This document shows positions 16,880-25,851 of a stretch of 45,726 nucleotides of DNA, piece after piece. Under the pieces are notes generated by a model, which saw only the letters and a program-made list of their open reading frames with translations, did no database searches and was not told where the DNA came from. The translations under genes were made by a program, and so were the position numbers. The stretch is from CAYPHA01 sp964410215 (GTDB taxonomy: Bacteria; Calditrichota; Calditrichia; Calditrichales; CAYPHA01), in assembly GCA_964410215.1 (NCBI GenBank), contig CAYPHA010000036.1, positions 1 to 45,726 of the forward strand. Direction: 5' to 3'. Numbering within the stretch: the stretch's first letter is position 1; each line of letters begins with the position of its first letter.

Positions 16880-17270
16880 CAGAAAGTCTCCTTTGGTTTG
16901 GTTCATGTACACCTGTTAATAGTTACAAACACCGTACCAACAAAATGTGATATAGCTGTAAGTTAATAAAATTAAAAGAGTTATAGTACAATCAAAAAAA
17001 AATGGAAGTATATTCATTTTACGATGAAAGCGATCATTGGATACTTGGCTGAGAAAAATCCGAACAGTGCATCTACACAATACGTTCAATTGTAAAGATT
17101 TCGTACACCCAAATGACCGGAAGTCTCTTTTCACCAGGATAACTTCCGGTAATAGTACAACAGAAGTTACGGAACGAAAACCTTGTAACAGCACCAGTTT
17201 TTAAACTGGTGTAAAAGTAATATCGCCTCCGATCTCCTGATGCCCTGGCTAAGAAGGCATCAATCCGAAG
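16880..17270. other. 391-base intergenic region with four consecutive hairpins
   Basis: No convincing gene; a 92-codon minus-strand frame lacks any family features. Four inverted repeats follow each other: ACCGGAAGT 17116-17124 with ACTTCCGGT 17142-17150 (perfect, 9 pairs); GTTAC 17166-17170 with GTAAC 17185-17189; CACCAGTTT 17192-17200 with AAACTGGTG 17203-17211 (perfect, 9 pairs); TGATGCC 17238-17244 with GGCATCA 17256-17262 (perfect, 7 pairs). None has a T-tract, so simple terminators are not the obvious reading. The region is 3' of proA and 5' of the coiled-coil gene and may be a structured leader or small RNA. Confidence 0.5.
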
Positions 17271-18527
17271 TCACGATCTGATCTGACCGCTACCGTATAT
17301 CAGATATTTATAAGTCGTCAGCTCTTCCAGCCCAACCGGACCCCGGGCGTGCAATTTATCCGTGCTGATGCCCATTTCGGCACCCATCCCGAATTCACCG
17401 CCATCGGTAAAACGGGTGGACGCATTTACGTAGACCGTTGCCGAATCGACGCGCTGCATAAACGTGTCTTTATTCGATTCGGATGAGGTAACGATGGCAT
17501 CGGAATGCTGAGATCCGTACGTGTTGATATGATCAACCGCAGCTTGCAGGTCCGGCACCACCCGGATGGCCAAAATCAGGTCGAGATATTCCGCATACCA
17601 GTCTTCCTCCCCGGCCTCCTTGATGCCCTGCAGTATGTTCCGCGATGCCTGATCACCACGCAATTCCACACCATACGCTTTCAGCCGTCCGGCCAGTTGC
17701 GGCAGAAATTCCGCAGCGATATTCCTATGAACCAGCAGTGTTTCCATGGCATTGCAAACACCCGGACGCTGGCATTTGGCGTTTTCACAAATATCCAGGG
17801 CCTGTTGCACATCAGCAGTATCATCCACATACGTATGACAAACACCCTTGTAGTGTTTCAGGACCGGTATACGCGACATTTCCGCCACCGCCCGGATCAA
17901 TCCTTCGCCTCCCCTCGGAATAATTAGGTCAATACGGCCTTCCATCTGCACCATTTCCCTGACAGCCTCCCTGTCGGTGCTGGACACCAGCTGAACGGCA
18001 CCCTCCGGCAGCCCCTGCTTTGCCCCTCCGGATTGCATTGCTTCGGCGATGGCCCGGTTACTGTGTATGGACTCTGATCCTCCTCTCAAAATTACCCCAT
18101 TGGAAGATTTTATACAGAGCGCGGCTGCATCGGCCGTTACATTCGGCCTGGATTCATATATTATCCCTATCACACCGATCGGCACCCGGACCTTGCGGAT
18201 TTCCAGACCGTTCGGCCGGGTTGTTGTATTTAAAATTTCATTGACCGGATCCCGCAACGAAACAATCTGCTTGATGCCTTCTATCATGCCGTCGATGCGT
18301 TTATCCGTCAACTCCAACCGGTCCAGCATCGCCGGTGCAAGACCATTGGCAGCCCCGGCTTCCATGTCCCGTTTATTCGCTGTCTTGATGGCCTTACGCT
18401 GACGATCGATTTCAACGGCCATACTGTTCAGAATCGCATTTTTCTTTTCCGTATCCAGGCTGACCATGGCCCGGGCGGCCGTTACGGCGCGGTCCCCCAT
18501 TGCCAGCATTGTTTCATGTACATTCAT
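17271..18527 (-). CDS. proA: Gamma-glutamyl phosphate reductase
   Basis: 418 residues, normal length. It reduces gamma-glutamyl phosphate to glutamate semialdehyde with NADPH, second step of proline synthesis. Seen: an aldehyde-dehydrogenase-type fold, VIYESRPNVTADAAALCIKS, GGSESIHSN, IPRGGEGLI, CQRPGVCNAMETLL with the catalytic cysteine, and the C-terminal FTDGGEFGMGAEMGIST and ARGPVGLEELTTYKY. The ATG overlaps the proB stop by four bases (ATGA), so the two are translationally coupled. Confidence 0.97.
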   Translation of the reverse strand: MNVHETMLAMGDRAVTAARAMVSLDTEKKNAILNSMAVEIDRQRKAIKTANKRDMEAGAANGLAPAMLDRLELTDKRIDGMIEGIKQIVSLRDPVNEILNTTTRPNGLEIRKVRVPIGVIGIIYESRPNVTADAAALCIKSSNGVILRGGSESIHSNRAIAEAMQSGGAKQGLPEGAVQLVSSTDREAVREMVQMEGRIDLIIPRGGEGLIRAVAEMSRIPVLKHYKGVCHTYVDDTADVQQALDICENAKCQRPGVCNAMETLLVHRNIAAEFLPQLAGRLKAYGVELRGDQASRNILQGIKEAGEEDWYAEYLDLILAIRVVPDLQAAVDHINTYGSQHSDAIVTSSESNKDTFMQRVDSATVYVNASTRFTDGGEFGMGAEMGISTDKLHARGPVGLEELTTYKYLIYGSGQIRS

Positions 18528-19693
18528 ATCGATTCCTCTTCCGTTCGTTTTAATACCACCATATTATCCCGGTGAATCACTTCATCGTAATCCTTAAATC
18601 CCAGGATTGATTTGATCTCCGATGTGGGATGTCCTTTGATTTTTGCCAACCGGTCGCTCGAATAATCGACCAGCCCCCGGGCAACCAGCCGTCCATCCGC
18701 TGACTTGATATTGACCAGGCTGCCTTTTTCGAAATGACCTTCAATGGTGGTAATACCAATCGGCAGCAGGCTGTTACCGTTTTCTTCCAGGGCGATACGG
18801 GCCCCTTCATCGATGACGAGCGTGCCTTTCTGCTTATGAAAGAAGGCAATCCAGCGTTTTCGTGCGGCCTTCAACGAACGGCTATCCTCCAGGGATCCGC
18901 CTATCAGTGTTCCGGTATCCGCGCCGTTTAAAATACGTGTGAGTATATTTTTCTTCCGGCCATCAGCGATAACCACCCGTGCCCCGGCATGGATAGCAGC
19001 CTGTGCGGATTTGAGTTTGGATTCCATTCCGCCCATGGAGAGCATATGATCTTTTCCCATGGCATGTGCCAGGACACGCTTTGTAACCGATTTGAGATAG
19101 GGGATCCGCCTGGCGTTATCGGTGCCGAAAGCGGTCTGCAAACCATCTGATGTGGTCAGAAGAATGAGGGTTTCTGCTTCAATTAAAATGGCTACCATGG
19201 AAGCAAGAATATCATTATCGCCGAATTTAATTTCATCGACGGAGACGACATCATTTTCATTGACCACAGGTATCAGATTCTGCCTGAGCAACTCAAGTAT
19301 CGTATTCCGGGCATTCAGATGCCTTGGCCGGTTTTTCAGATCATCATAGGTGAGCAGGACCTGACCGATCCGGCAACCGGCATCAGAAAAGAATGTATCG
19401 TAAAGCGTCATCAGGCGAACCTGTCCGACGGCAGCGGCCATCTGGAGCTGGGGCAGTTGTGTCGGCCTGCTCTCCAGTCCGAGTGTCTGGACACCGGCAG
19501 CGATGGCTCCCGATGAGACAAGAACGACTTCTTTTCCGCCATGATGTAAAGCGGCTATCTCCTTGACGAGACGCCGGATACGAACCGGATCCGGATTTCC
19601 GTTATCGTCAACCAGTACCCGCGTTCCCACCTTGATTATAATCCGTCCGGTCCCCTGCAGAGCTCTGCGCTGGTCCAAATTCGCTAACTTCAA
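18524..19693 (-). CDS. proB: Glutamate 5-kinase with PUA domain
   Basis: 389 residues. It phosphorylates glutamate to gamma-glutamyl phosphate, the committed and usually proline-inhibited step. The amino-acid-kinase domain is at about 14-260 (IIIKVGTRVL, VSSGAIAAGVQTLG, VNENDVVSVDEIKFGDND, MGGMESKLKSAQAAIHAG) and a PUA domain at about 285-375. The start is TTG at 19693 with GGGAAG five bases upstream; no ATG or GTG lies between it and the kinase domain. A perfect 13-base palindrome lies 28 bases upstream. It forms a two-gene operon with proA; no proC is in the window. Confidence 0.96.
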   Translation of the reverse strand: MKLANLDQRRALQGTGRIIIKVGTRVLVDDNGNPDPVRIRRLVKEIAALHHGGKEVVLVSSGAIAAGVQTLGLESRPTQLPQLQMAAAVGQVRLMTLYDTFFSDAGCRIGQVLLTYDDLKNRPRHLNARNTILELLRQNLIPVVNENDVVSVDEIKFGDNDILASMVAILIEAETLILLTTSDGLQTAFGTDNARRIPYLKSVTKRVLAHAMGKDHMLSMGGMESKLKSAQAAIHAGARVVIADGRKKNILTRILNGADTGTLIGGSLEDSRSLKAARKRWIAFFHKQKGTLVIDEGARIALEENGNSLLPIGITTIEGHFEKGSLVNIKSADGRLVARGLVDYSSDRLAKIKGHPTSEIKSILGFKDYDEVIHRDNMVVLKRTEEESI

Positions 19694-19720
19694 TTGACTT
19701 CCCGATCTTTTATGTATAAA

Positions 19721-19733
19721 CGGACATTGTCCG
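19721..19733. promoter_or_regulatory. Perfect palindrome upstream of proB
   Basis: CGGACA-T-TGTCCG is a perfect inverted repeat with one central base, 28 bases before the proB TTG. A -10-like TATACA lies between it and the gene on the minus strand. It could be an operator for proBA. The regulator is unknown. Confidence 0.4.
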
Positions 19734-19752
19734 CTTCTGTTTTACAAGGACC

Positions 19753-19783
19753 ATGACAATTACATGCCACAACCTTTTATAAT
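19753..19783 (+). promoter_or_regulatory. Candidate promoter of the parvulin gene
   Basis: A consensus -10 TATAAT (19778-19783) with -35-like ATGACA (19753-19758) at a long 19-base spacing. The 125-base leader that follows contains an unusual T-rich low-complexity run at about 19836-19875. Confidence 0.4.
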
Positions 19784-19908
19784 AAGGCTGCAATATAAAC
19801 CACCAGGAAAGGAAAATGAAATTTTTTCAATCTCGTTTATTTTTTATTTTGTATTTTTTATTTTTTATTTATTTTCACCTCCAAATATTATTAAAAGGAT
19901 GACCACAC

Positions 19909-20187
19909 ATGGAATGGAGAGCAAGTCATATACTTGTAAAAGACCGTAACCTGGCCAACTCGATATTGAAGCGTGCGAAGCAGGGTGGCAATTTCAGTGC
20001 CCTGGCAAAGGAGTTTTCTACATGTCCCAGCAAGAGTAAGGGCGGGGATCTGGGCTGGTTCGGCCCCGGCCAGATGGTGCGGGAATTTGAAGAGGCTGTC
20101 AAAAAATCAGCACCCGGACGCCTCATCGGGCCGGTCCGGACACAATTCGGATTTCACCTTATCAAAAAGACCGGACAGCGCGGATAA
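19909..20187 (+). CDS. Single-domain parvulin peptidyl-prolyl isomerase (PpiC type)
   Basis: 92 residues, just the parvulin catalytic domain with no signal peptide or SurA-like chaperone part. Seen: RASHILVKDRNLAN, LAKEFSTCPSKSKGGDLGWFG, MVREFEEAV and GPVRTQFGFHLIKK, in the order and spacing of E. coli PpiC (93 residues). It catalyses cis-trans isomerisation of peptidyl-prolyl bonds in the cytoplasm. AAAGGA lies ten bases upstream of the ATG. It is divergent from proBA and convergent with the NUDIX gene, only five bases from its stop. Confidence 0.93.
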   Translation: MEWRASHILVKDRNLANSILKRAKQGGNFSALAKEFSTCPSKSKGGDLGWFGPGQMVREFEEAVKKSAPGRLIGPVRTQFGFHLIKKTGQRG

Positions 20188-20192
20188 ATTTT

Positions 20193-20720
20193 TTATAAGA
20201 GGCGTTTAAAAACGCCGGATTTCGTTTCAATAAAATGAATAAACCAAGGGGTAAAACGCCTGTTCCCCTGCTTCAATTCAATCTTCAGTTGTTCCGGTGA
20301 AATATATGTGAAATCCAACACTTCTTCTTTATCCAGTTTGACCGGCCCATCATAGCGGGCCAGGAAACACTGCTGAAATTCATTGTCACGGATTTTCCCA
20401 TCCGGGTCCGCTATCTCAGACCTGTAAACCCCGGTTATCGGTTCAACCGTACAATCCGTTATATCCAATTCTTCGGCCAGGCCGCGGATCGCGGCCTCAG
20501 GGAACTGTTCTCCGGGTTTCAGGTGCTCACAGACACTGAAATCCCAGGTATCCGGATATACGTCTTTATCCTTCGCACGCAACTGGATCAGCAGATCCCC
20601 ATTCGACCGCTGTACCAGTATGTTTGAACAGCGGTGCCAATAGCCGGCCGCGTGTACTTCTTCACGGGGTGCGGTGCCTTTTAGTTCACCGCTTTCATCA
20701 AATACTTCAAAATATTCCAT
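20193..20720 (-). CDS. NUDIX hydrolase, IPP-isomerase-like subgroup
   Basis: 175 residues of the subgroup typified by E. coli YfcD (start EYFEVFDESGELKG, then WHRCSNILVQ, LLIQLRAKDKDVYPDTWD). The Nudix box at 65-87 is degenerate: the first glycine is E65, the E of the RE pair is G80 and the last glycine is D86, while E71, R79, E83 and E84 remain. Since the RExxEE glutamates bind magnesium, activity may be changed. The ATG overlaps the stop of the YceI gene by one base (TGATG), so it is translationally coupled to it. Substrate unknown. Confidence 0.85.
   Translation of the reverse strand: MEYFEVFDESGELKGTAPREEVHAAGYWHRCSNILVQRSNGDLLIQLRAKDKDVYPDTWDFSVCEHLKPGEQFPEAAIRGLAEELDITDCTVEPITGVYRSEIADPDGKIRDNEFQQCFLARYDGPVKLDKEEVLDFTYISPEQLKIELKQGNRRFTPWFIHFIETKSGVFKRLL
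20201..20216. terminator. Convergent hairpin at the end of the NUDIX and parvulin genes
   Basis: GGCGTTT (20201-20207) pairs with AAACGCC (20210-20216). The hairpin overlaps the last codons of the NUDIX gene and lies 14 bases after the parvulin stop. The T-tract is weak on both strands, so a bidirectional terminator is only a suggestion. Confidence 0.4.
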
Positions 20721-21367
20721 CAGGACTTTGTACGGTTAACCTCAACGGCAATACTAATTTTAACTTCTTTTCCGACAGATTGTCTGTACATCGAAGCGGC
20801 AAACCCGGGAGTTGATGCACCTGTTCCTATGTCAAATTCCGTGCGATCGATGGAATATTCGGTTTCAAAACTGGCTATTCGGTCTATTCCGCCAGCGTTT
20901 TTTTTCATCTCTTCCGACATGCGTTCGACACCGAGTAATTTAAATGGTAATTCAATTTCCTTTTTAATACCCTTGATTTTCAACGTTCCTCTGGCAATAT
21001 ACGTTCCGTCATCGTTACGCACAATCTCTGAACTTGTGAAAGACATTTCGGGATATGTCTCAACATCGAACCAATCTTCCGTCTTAAGATGCTTATCCCG
21101 GGGTTCATAACCGGTATTAATACTGGACGTTTGGATTCGGACATGGACGCTGCTGGCTTTAAGGTTATTCGGATCAAACGTCAGGTCGATGTCATAATCG
21201 TCAAACCGGCCTGTAACAGGTGTGGAAAAGTGGTTGACTTTAAAATTGATCGACGTATGCGCCTGATCCAGATTCCATTCCGATGCGACGGCTTCAAAAC
21301 GGTTCGCTGAAAAAATTATCACGACAATGAAGATGTTTACCAGAGTTTTAAAAAGTAACCGGTTCAT
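20720..21367 (-). CDS. YceI-family secreted lipid-binding protein
   Basis: 215 residues: signal peptide (about 1-24, ending near AVASEW) and a YceI lipocalin-like barrel. Seen: WNLDQAHTSINFKVNHF at the start, then GRFDDYDIDLTFDPNNLKAS, SSINTGYEPRDKHLKTEDWFD, YPEMSFTS and a C-terminal VGKEVKISIAVEV strand. Family members bind polyisoprenoid or fatty-acid-type ligands in the periplasm. The ATG at 21367 is chosen over 21382 because AAGGGG lies just upstream and the signal peptide then starts cleanly. It is cotranscribed with the NUDIX gene. Confidence 0.9.
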   Translation of the reverse strand: MNRLLFKTLVNIFIVVIIFSANRFEAVASEWNLDQAHTSINFKVNHFSTPVTGRFDDYDIDLTFDPNNLKASSVHVRIQTSSINTGYEPRDKHLKTEDWFDVETYPEMSFTSSEIVRNDDGTYIARGTLKIKGIKKEIELPFKLLGVERMSEEMKKNAGGIDRIASFETEYSIDRTEFDIGTGASTPGFAASMYRQSVGKEVKISIAVEVNRTKS

Positions 21368-21783
21368 GTTTCCCCTTTTCATTAGTTTTTACGCCTTATA
21401 CCATTTAAACGGCTTTAACGGTGCTTAACATACATATTATTCCATATTTAATCAGAATATTTTAAGTGTATTCAATCAATACATTTTCTGCTTTCGGCAT
21501 CCCACAATCTGGTTTATACGTTTTTAAATTTAAGTATTATGAACATGAAAGGAAAATGTAACCTTTCATATCCCTTCACACTATGCATTCATAAGGATTC
21601 TATTTGTACCAATTTTTCCCATCTTTAATTTAATGCCGGTTTTTATCCTGAACAGAAATGCATACTAATTACATAAAAAATTTATAAACATTTAATTTCA
21701 TTATGGTTAGATAAATTCAGTATTTCTCTGGCATGTTTCTTGTTTCTCTTTATCATGAATATAACTAAAATGGAGGATATACA
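21368..21783. other. 416-base divergent intergenic region
   Basis: No gene seen. AT-rich spacer between the YceI gene (minus) and the SpoIIAA-like gene (plus). It contains a perfect inverted repeat, ATGAAAGG 21545-21552 with CCTTTCAT 21562-21569, possibly an operator. At 21729-21743 a sequence close to the sigma54 consensus (TGGCAT-N5-TTGT) lies about 40 bases before the plus-strand gene, but the final GC is GT. Confidence 0.4.
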
Positions 21784-22149
21784 ATGTTTCATGTGGTTTT
21801 TCAGGAAGAAAATAAAATTGAAATTGCCCTGAATGATACGCTTACAAAGGGGGAGTTCACGCAAATAATCCACCAACTGGAATCCTTATGTCGTACATTC
21901 GGTCCCATCAATGTACTTTTCGATGCCTCACATCTTGCTGTTTATGATTTTAAAATCCTTATCGATGAATTCAGTTTTTTCAAGGAATTCAACGACAAGA
22001 TACAGCGGATAGCCCTCGTCGCGGATATGAAATTCGAAACCTTTATTGTCAACCTGTTTAAGAATTTTATTAATATGGAGATAAAAACATTCAAGCCGGG
22101 AGATATTGAGTCCGCCCGGAAATGGATTTTCCCGAGTCCGCTGCCCTAG
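21784..22149 (+). CDS. SpoIIAA-like / STAS-SEC14-type domain protein
   Basis: 121 residues, one domain with no signal or membrane segment. The pattern of beta strands and helices (FHVVFQEENKIEIALNDTL, NVLFDASHLAVYDFKILIDE, KIQRIALVADMKFE, IKTFKPGDIESARKWI) matches the SpoIIAA-like family (DUF3478/PF11964). These single-domain proteins are thought to bind small hydrophobic ligands or partner proteins; function is unproven. GGAGG lies seven bases before the ATG. It is monocistronic, convergent with the TPR gene. Confidence 0.8.
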   Translation: MFHVVFQEENKIEIALNDTLTKGEFTQIIHQLESLCRTFGPINVLFDASHLAVYDFKILIDEFSFFKEFNDKIQRIALVADMKFETFIVNLFKNFINMEIKTFKPGDIESARKWIFPSPLP

Positions 22150-22217
22150 TCTGATGAATCATTCACCACCAAGTTATTAAGTGTAAAGTCAATTAAAAAT
22201 GACAACTAGATTCTCTA

Positions 22218-22237
22218 GAAGGGCAGACCTTCGTTTT
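22218..22237 (+). terminator. Weak terminator after the SpoIIAA-like gene
   Basis: GAAGG (22218-22222) pairs with CCTTC (22228-22232) around a five-base loop and is followed by GTTTT. The stem is short; it overlaps the end of the convergent TPR gene. Confidence 0.4.
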
Positions 22238-24101
22238 ATATGCGGTAGGGTTTACCGGCTTCGAATAATTTTTGCAATGCTTCAAATTGGTTGTAATAAT
22301 CTTCAACATTTTTCGTTTTCAACTCAGTCAGATTATCATTGATTATTTTCAAGGCTTTATCAAAATCCTGTAATTCAGCAAATGTTACTGCCACGGTCAT
22401 CGCAGACCGGTATTTAAATTCCTCCGTATGCTTTGGCATCAGGTGCAGCCGTTCGGCGAACGGTTTCGCTTTCTGTCCGTTGCGATAACGCGGATCCGGA
22501 CAGGCTGCCAGTAAGCGGGCATAACGTTCGATATAATCCCGATTATTGAGTGACCTCATCAATTCTTCCTCAAAAAATTGAAAAGCCGTTTTCCAGCGGC
22601 GCAATTCGATATAATAGTTACCCAATTCCATTGTGTAAGGTATATTTCCGGGATTTGCCTGCAGAAATCGCTGATATAATGCGATCGCGTGTGATGCATT
22701 ATTCTGCCCTCGTAAAATCCGGGCACGGAGCAAAAGAAGGGCCGGGTTATCCGGAATAATGTTCTCTGCCCTGGACAGATGTTCTGCGGCTTCGTCATAT
22801 TTTTGCTGTTTGATCAGCAGGCGTGTCACGGTCATCCGTATGAACGGGTTATCCGCCCAGGATGCAATGAGTCTATTGCAGTAGTCGACGCCTTTTTGTA
22901 ATTCGTTCGTTTCCAGGAGAATTGAAACATATTCCAGATGGGCCCCTACAGATCCCCTGTTTGCGCTTCTGATCTGCTCTATGACTAAGAGTGCCAGCTC
23001 ATATTGTTCATGGGAAATAAGAAAACGTGTCATACTTAGTAATTCATCTTCTTTATATTGGAACAGATGAATCAAAACATCTACATAGATTCGCGCTACC
23101 TCTGTCTGTTTCAGCTCAATGGAAAATTTCAACAATTCCCTTAGAAGGGCTTCTTGTTCCGGCTTACATTCAATAATATGCCGGTTCAGCTCAAGCGCCC
23201 AATCATAGTCCTGAGCGCGTTTTGCGAGTTCAAGCTGTTTGATCAGGATATCCGGATTGCGTGAGTAGAGTATAAGGTCATCATAAATAATGTCTGCCGG
23301 AGGTAAATAGGCTATGAAATCAGCAGCCCGCATGAAATAATCGTCGGCTTTCCCCTTTTCACCAAGCTCGAAATAGATCTGACCCAGCAGACGGTAAGCC
23401 GAGCCGAATCTGGGGTAGGTATCAAGCAGATCATTCATTCTCCGGCGCGCTTTATCATATTCACCCTGCTCAAATTCGGTGCGACCGATATGGAATGTCG
23501 CGTATGCTTTCAGGGGATAAGCGCCTTTGTTCAAAAGCCTGATATTTCTCATAGGTTTGATTTCGAACGGCTCCTGCGTGATCACTTTTTCAAACGCCGA
23601 TATTGCTTCATTATAATCCGTTTGTTTTAGGTATGCGCTGCCGAGGCGATACCAGGCCTGAACAACATCCGGATTAATTTCGACAACTTTTTTTAAGTGT
23701 GAAGTGGTATTCTGAATATCACCCACTTCTTCATGAATGAGGGCCATGTAATATGGCCATCGCCATTGTTTCTCATTCAGATGCATCGCCCTTAGATAAC
23801 AACGTTCGGCTTCTTCATAAAAAGAAAGGGCATGGAAGGTCATACCCAGCCTGCCGATCGCCTGGTCCGAGCCGGGATTATCCATGGCCGCTTCATACAT
23901 TTCATGAATAAAGCTTCCGGCTGTTTCAGGCTGGTTTGACAGATCCAGTATTTCGGGTATGTACAGTCCGTTTCTCCAGTTGGAAAACAAGGAATAGGCA
24001 AGCCATATCAGGATAATTACGCTGACGGCTATTAGGGATATGATGACGGGCTTCCGGCTGTTTTTTTTGTTAATGGTCTTTTTTTGATCTGCTCGCTTCA
24101 T
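22236..24101 (-). CDS. Membrane-anchored TPR-repeat protein
   Basis: 621 residues. A basic N-terminus (KRADQKKTINKKNSRK) precedes one membrane helix at about 18-41, giving a type II signal-anchor. The rest is built of tetratricopeptide repeats, clear at about 85-270 (IGRLGMTFHALSFYEEAERC, AWYRLGSAYLKQTDYNEAIS, AYRLLGQIYFELGEKGKADD) and again at about 380-530. TPR arrays bind partner proteins, here probably on the periplasmic side. No catalytic domain is seen. It is monocistronic, convergent with the SpoIIAA-like gene and divergent from the first sulfatase. Confidence 0.85.
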   Translation of the reverse strand: MKRADQKKTINKKNSRKPVIISLIAVSVIILIWLAYSLFSNWRNGLYIPEILDLSNQPETAGSFIHEMYEAAMDNPGSDQAIGRLGMTFHALSFYEEAERCYLRAMHLNEKQWRWPYYMALIHEEVGDIQNTTSHLKKVVEINPDVVQAWYRLGSAYLKQTDYNEAISAFEKVITQEPFEIKPMRNIRLLNKGAYPLKAYATFHIGRTEFEQGEYDKARRRMNDLLDTYPRFGSAYRLLGQIYFELGEKGKADDYFMRAADFIAYLPPADIIYDDLILYSRNPDILIKQLELAKRAQDYDWALELNRHIIECKPEQEALLRELLKFSIELKQTEVARIYVDVLIHLFQYKEDELLSMTRFLISHEQYELALLVIEQIRSANRGSVGAHLEYVSILLETNELQKGVDYCNRLIASWADNPFIRMTVTRLLIKQQKYDEAAEHLSRAENIIPDNPALLLLRARILRGQNNASHAIALYQRFLQANPGNIPYTMELGNYYIELRRWKTAFQFFEEELMRSLNNRDYIERYARLLAACPDPRYRNGQKAKPFAERLHLMPKHTEEFKYRSAMTVAVTFAELQDFDKALKIINDNLTELKTKNVEDYYNQFEALQKLFEAGKPYRI

Positions 24102-24304
24102 GTATAAACAAACACCTTTTATTATTACAGTGAAACAACAGAAGGGTTCTCGCTGCCTATTATAATTTTAAGTTTGCACAAAAGAAAATCAAAAAACAAG
24201 TCATAATTAAAAGAAAAGCCTGGGATCCTAATAAACATTTGTATCGTATGGAAGCGTAAAGTAACTTTGACAAATTTCTTCCATTCGTTTTGATAATATA
24301 GGAA

Positions 24305-25780
24305 ATGACCGTATACCGTATCATGAAAAGGAAAGAATTCTTAAATGTATCCGCGTCAGCGCTGGGCGCACTGATAACCGGTACCTGGGTGCATAGCTGT
24401 CAAAATCGTCCGTCCGGTACAGCTTCGCATGGGCCGAATATCGTGTTTATTCTTATTGACGACCTGGGGTGGCGGGATCTGGGCTGTTACGGTTCCACCT
24501 TTTATGAAACGCCGGCGATCGACAAACTGGCTTCGGAAGGTATCCGGTTTACCGATGCATATAGCGCCCATTCCCTGTGCGTGCCTTCTCGCTATGCCAT
24601 CATGACCGGTAAATATCCGGCACGGGTATTGGGTAAAGAACGGTTTTTAAAAAATGAGGAAACCTGTTTTTCTGAATTGTTGAAAGAAGCCGGGTACAGC
24701 ACCTTTTATGCCGGCAAATGGCACCTGGGCGATAAAGAGAGCCCGGACTTTCCTTTGCCCGAACATCAGGGATTTGATGTAAACAAGGGCGGCAGTCATA
24801 TCGGTCAGCCCGGAGACTTTTTTTATCCCTATCAGGGAAAAGGCACCTATAAACACGAAGATGGCCGCATATCCGAATATGGCGTGCCCGGACTAGAAGG
24901 GGGCGAAGAAGGCGAATACCTCACCGACCGGCTGACTGATGAAACCGTTGCGTTTATTCAAAAAAACGCGGGAAATCCCTTTTTCGTCATGTTATCACAT
25001 TACGCCGTCCACACACCCATTCAGGCGAAACCCGAACTCGATGCCAAGTATAACCGGAAACTGATGGCAATAGAAACGCCACCACACACGGAGTATATCA
25101 GGGAGGGAACCGGGGTAACCAATGTGCACCAGAACCATACCACCTATGCAGCGATGGTTGAAAGTGTCGACCAGAGTGTCGCCCGGATAAGGAAAACCCT
25201 TGAAAAGCTCTCACTGGCGGACAATACGATTATCGTTCTTACTTCCGACAATGGCGGTTTGTCAAACACCGGCTATGCCCAGAGGGAGCTGGCAACTTCC
25301 AATTTACCCCTGCGGGCCGGAAAAGGCTGGCTGTACGAGGGTGGCATACGGGTTCCTCTCATTGTCCACTGGCCCGGAGTAACCAATACGGGGACATCGG
25401 ACGCGCTGGTTAACGGAATGGATTTTTATCCCACTTTTCTGGAAATGACCGGATTATCGCCTCAGCCGGACCTTCACAAAGACGGTATCAGTTTCGCCCC
25501 CGTCTTAAAGAACGAGGTTAAGACCACCCGTAAACGCTCGTTTTGGCACACCCAGTCCGGCAACCCCTGGTATGTGGGCGATTCCGCCTGCAGTGTGATC
25601 CGGGATGGCGATTATAAATTGATTCACTGGTATGAAGAGGACCGGACGGAGCTGTTCAACCTTAAAAGTGATCCGGGCGAACAAAACGACCTGTCCGAAA
25701 AAATGCCGGAAAAAACTGCGGAAATGTTCGCTAAACTCAACCAGTGGCGAACCGACGTGAAGGCCTATATGAAGGAGTGA
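24305..25780 (+). CDS. Secreted sulfatase 1 (formylglycine type)
   Basis: 491 residues. Type I sulfatase fold: PNIVFILIDDLGWRDLGCYG gives the metal aspartates D52 and D53; LCVPSRYAIMTGK is the CxPSR signature whose C92 is oxidised to formylglycine; AGKWHLG and LTSDNGG complete the active site. The N-terminus (KRKEFLNVSASALGALITG, then HSC) reads as an export signal, possibly lipoprotein, with Cys32. A shorter start at 24323 is possible; neither start has a well-placed ribosome site. It hydrolyses sulfate esters, probably on a polysaccharide. No sulfatase-maturating enzyme is in the window. A DUF5916-like gene lies convergently next to it. Confidence 0.93.
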   Translation: MTVYRIMKRKEFLNVSASALGALITGTWVHSCQNRPSGTASHGPNIVFILIDDLGWRDLGCYGSTFYETPAIDKLASEGIRFTDAYSAHSLCVPSRYAIMTGKYPARVLGKERFLKNEETCFSELLKEAGYSTFYAGKWHLGDKESPDFPLPEHQGFDVNKGGSHIGQPGDFFYPYQGKGTYKHEDGRISEYGVPGLEGGEEGEYLTDRLTDETVAFIQKNAGNPFFVMLSHYAVHTPIQAKPELDAKYNRKLMAIETPPHTEYIREGTGVTNVHQNHTTYAAMVESVDQSVARIRKTLEKLSLADNTIIVLTSDNGGLSNTGYAQRELATSNLPLRAGKGWLYEGGIRVPLIVHWPGVTNTGTSDALVNGMDFYPTFLEMTGLSPQPDLHKDGISFAPVLKNEVKTTRKRSFWHTQSGNPWYVGDSACSVIRDGDYKLIHWYEEDRTELFNLKSDPGEQNDLSEKMPEKTAEMFAKLNQWRTDVKAYMKE

Positions 25781-25851
25781 AACGAAACAGCAATACGATG
25801 TTATTTAATATATTTCCAGTACGTTAAATCAATTTGGCGCAATTTTCAGCA

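Noticed and set aside
16916..17194. 92-codon minus-strand open frame in the proA downstream gap
   Set aside because: Cysteine- and phenylalanine-rich, no family features or ribosome site, and it overlaps the hairpin cluster.
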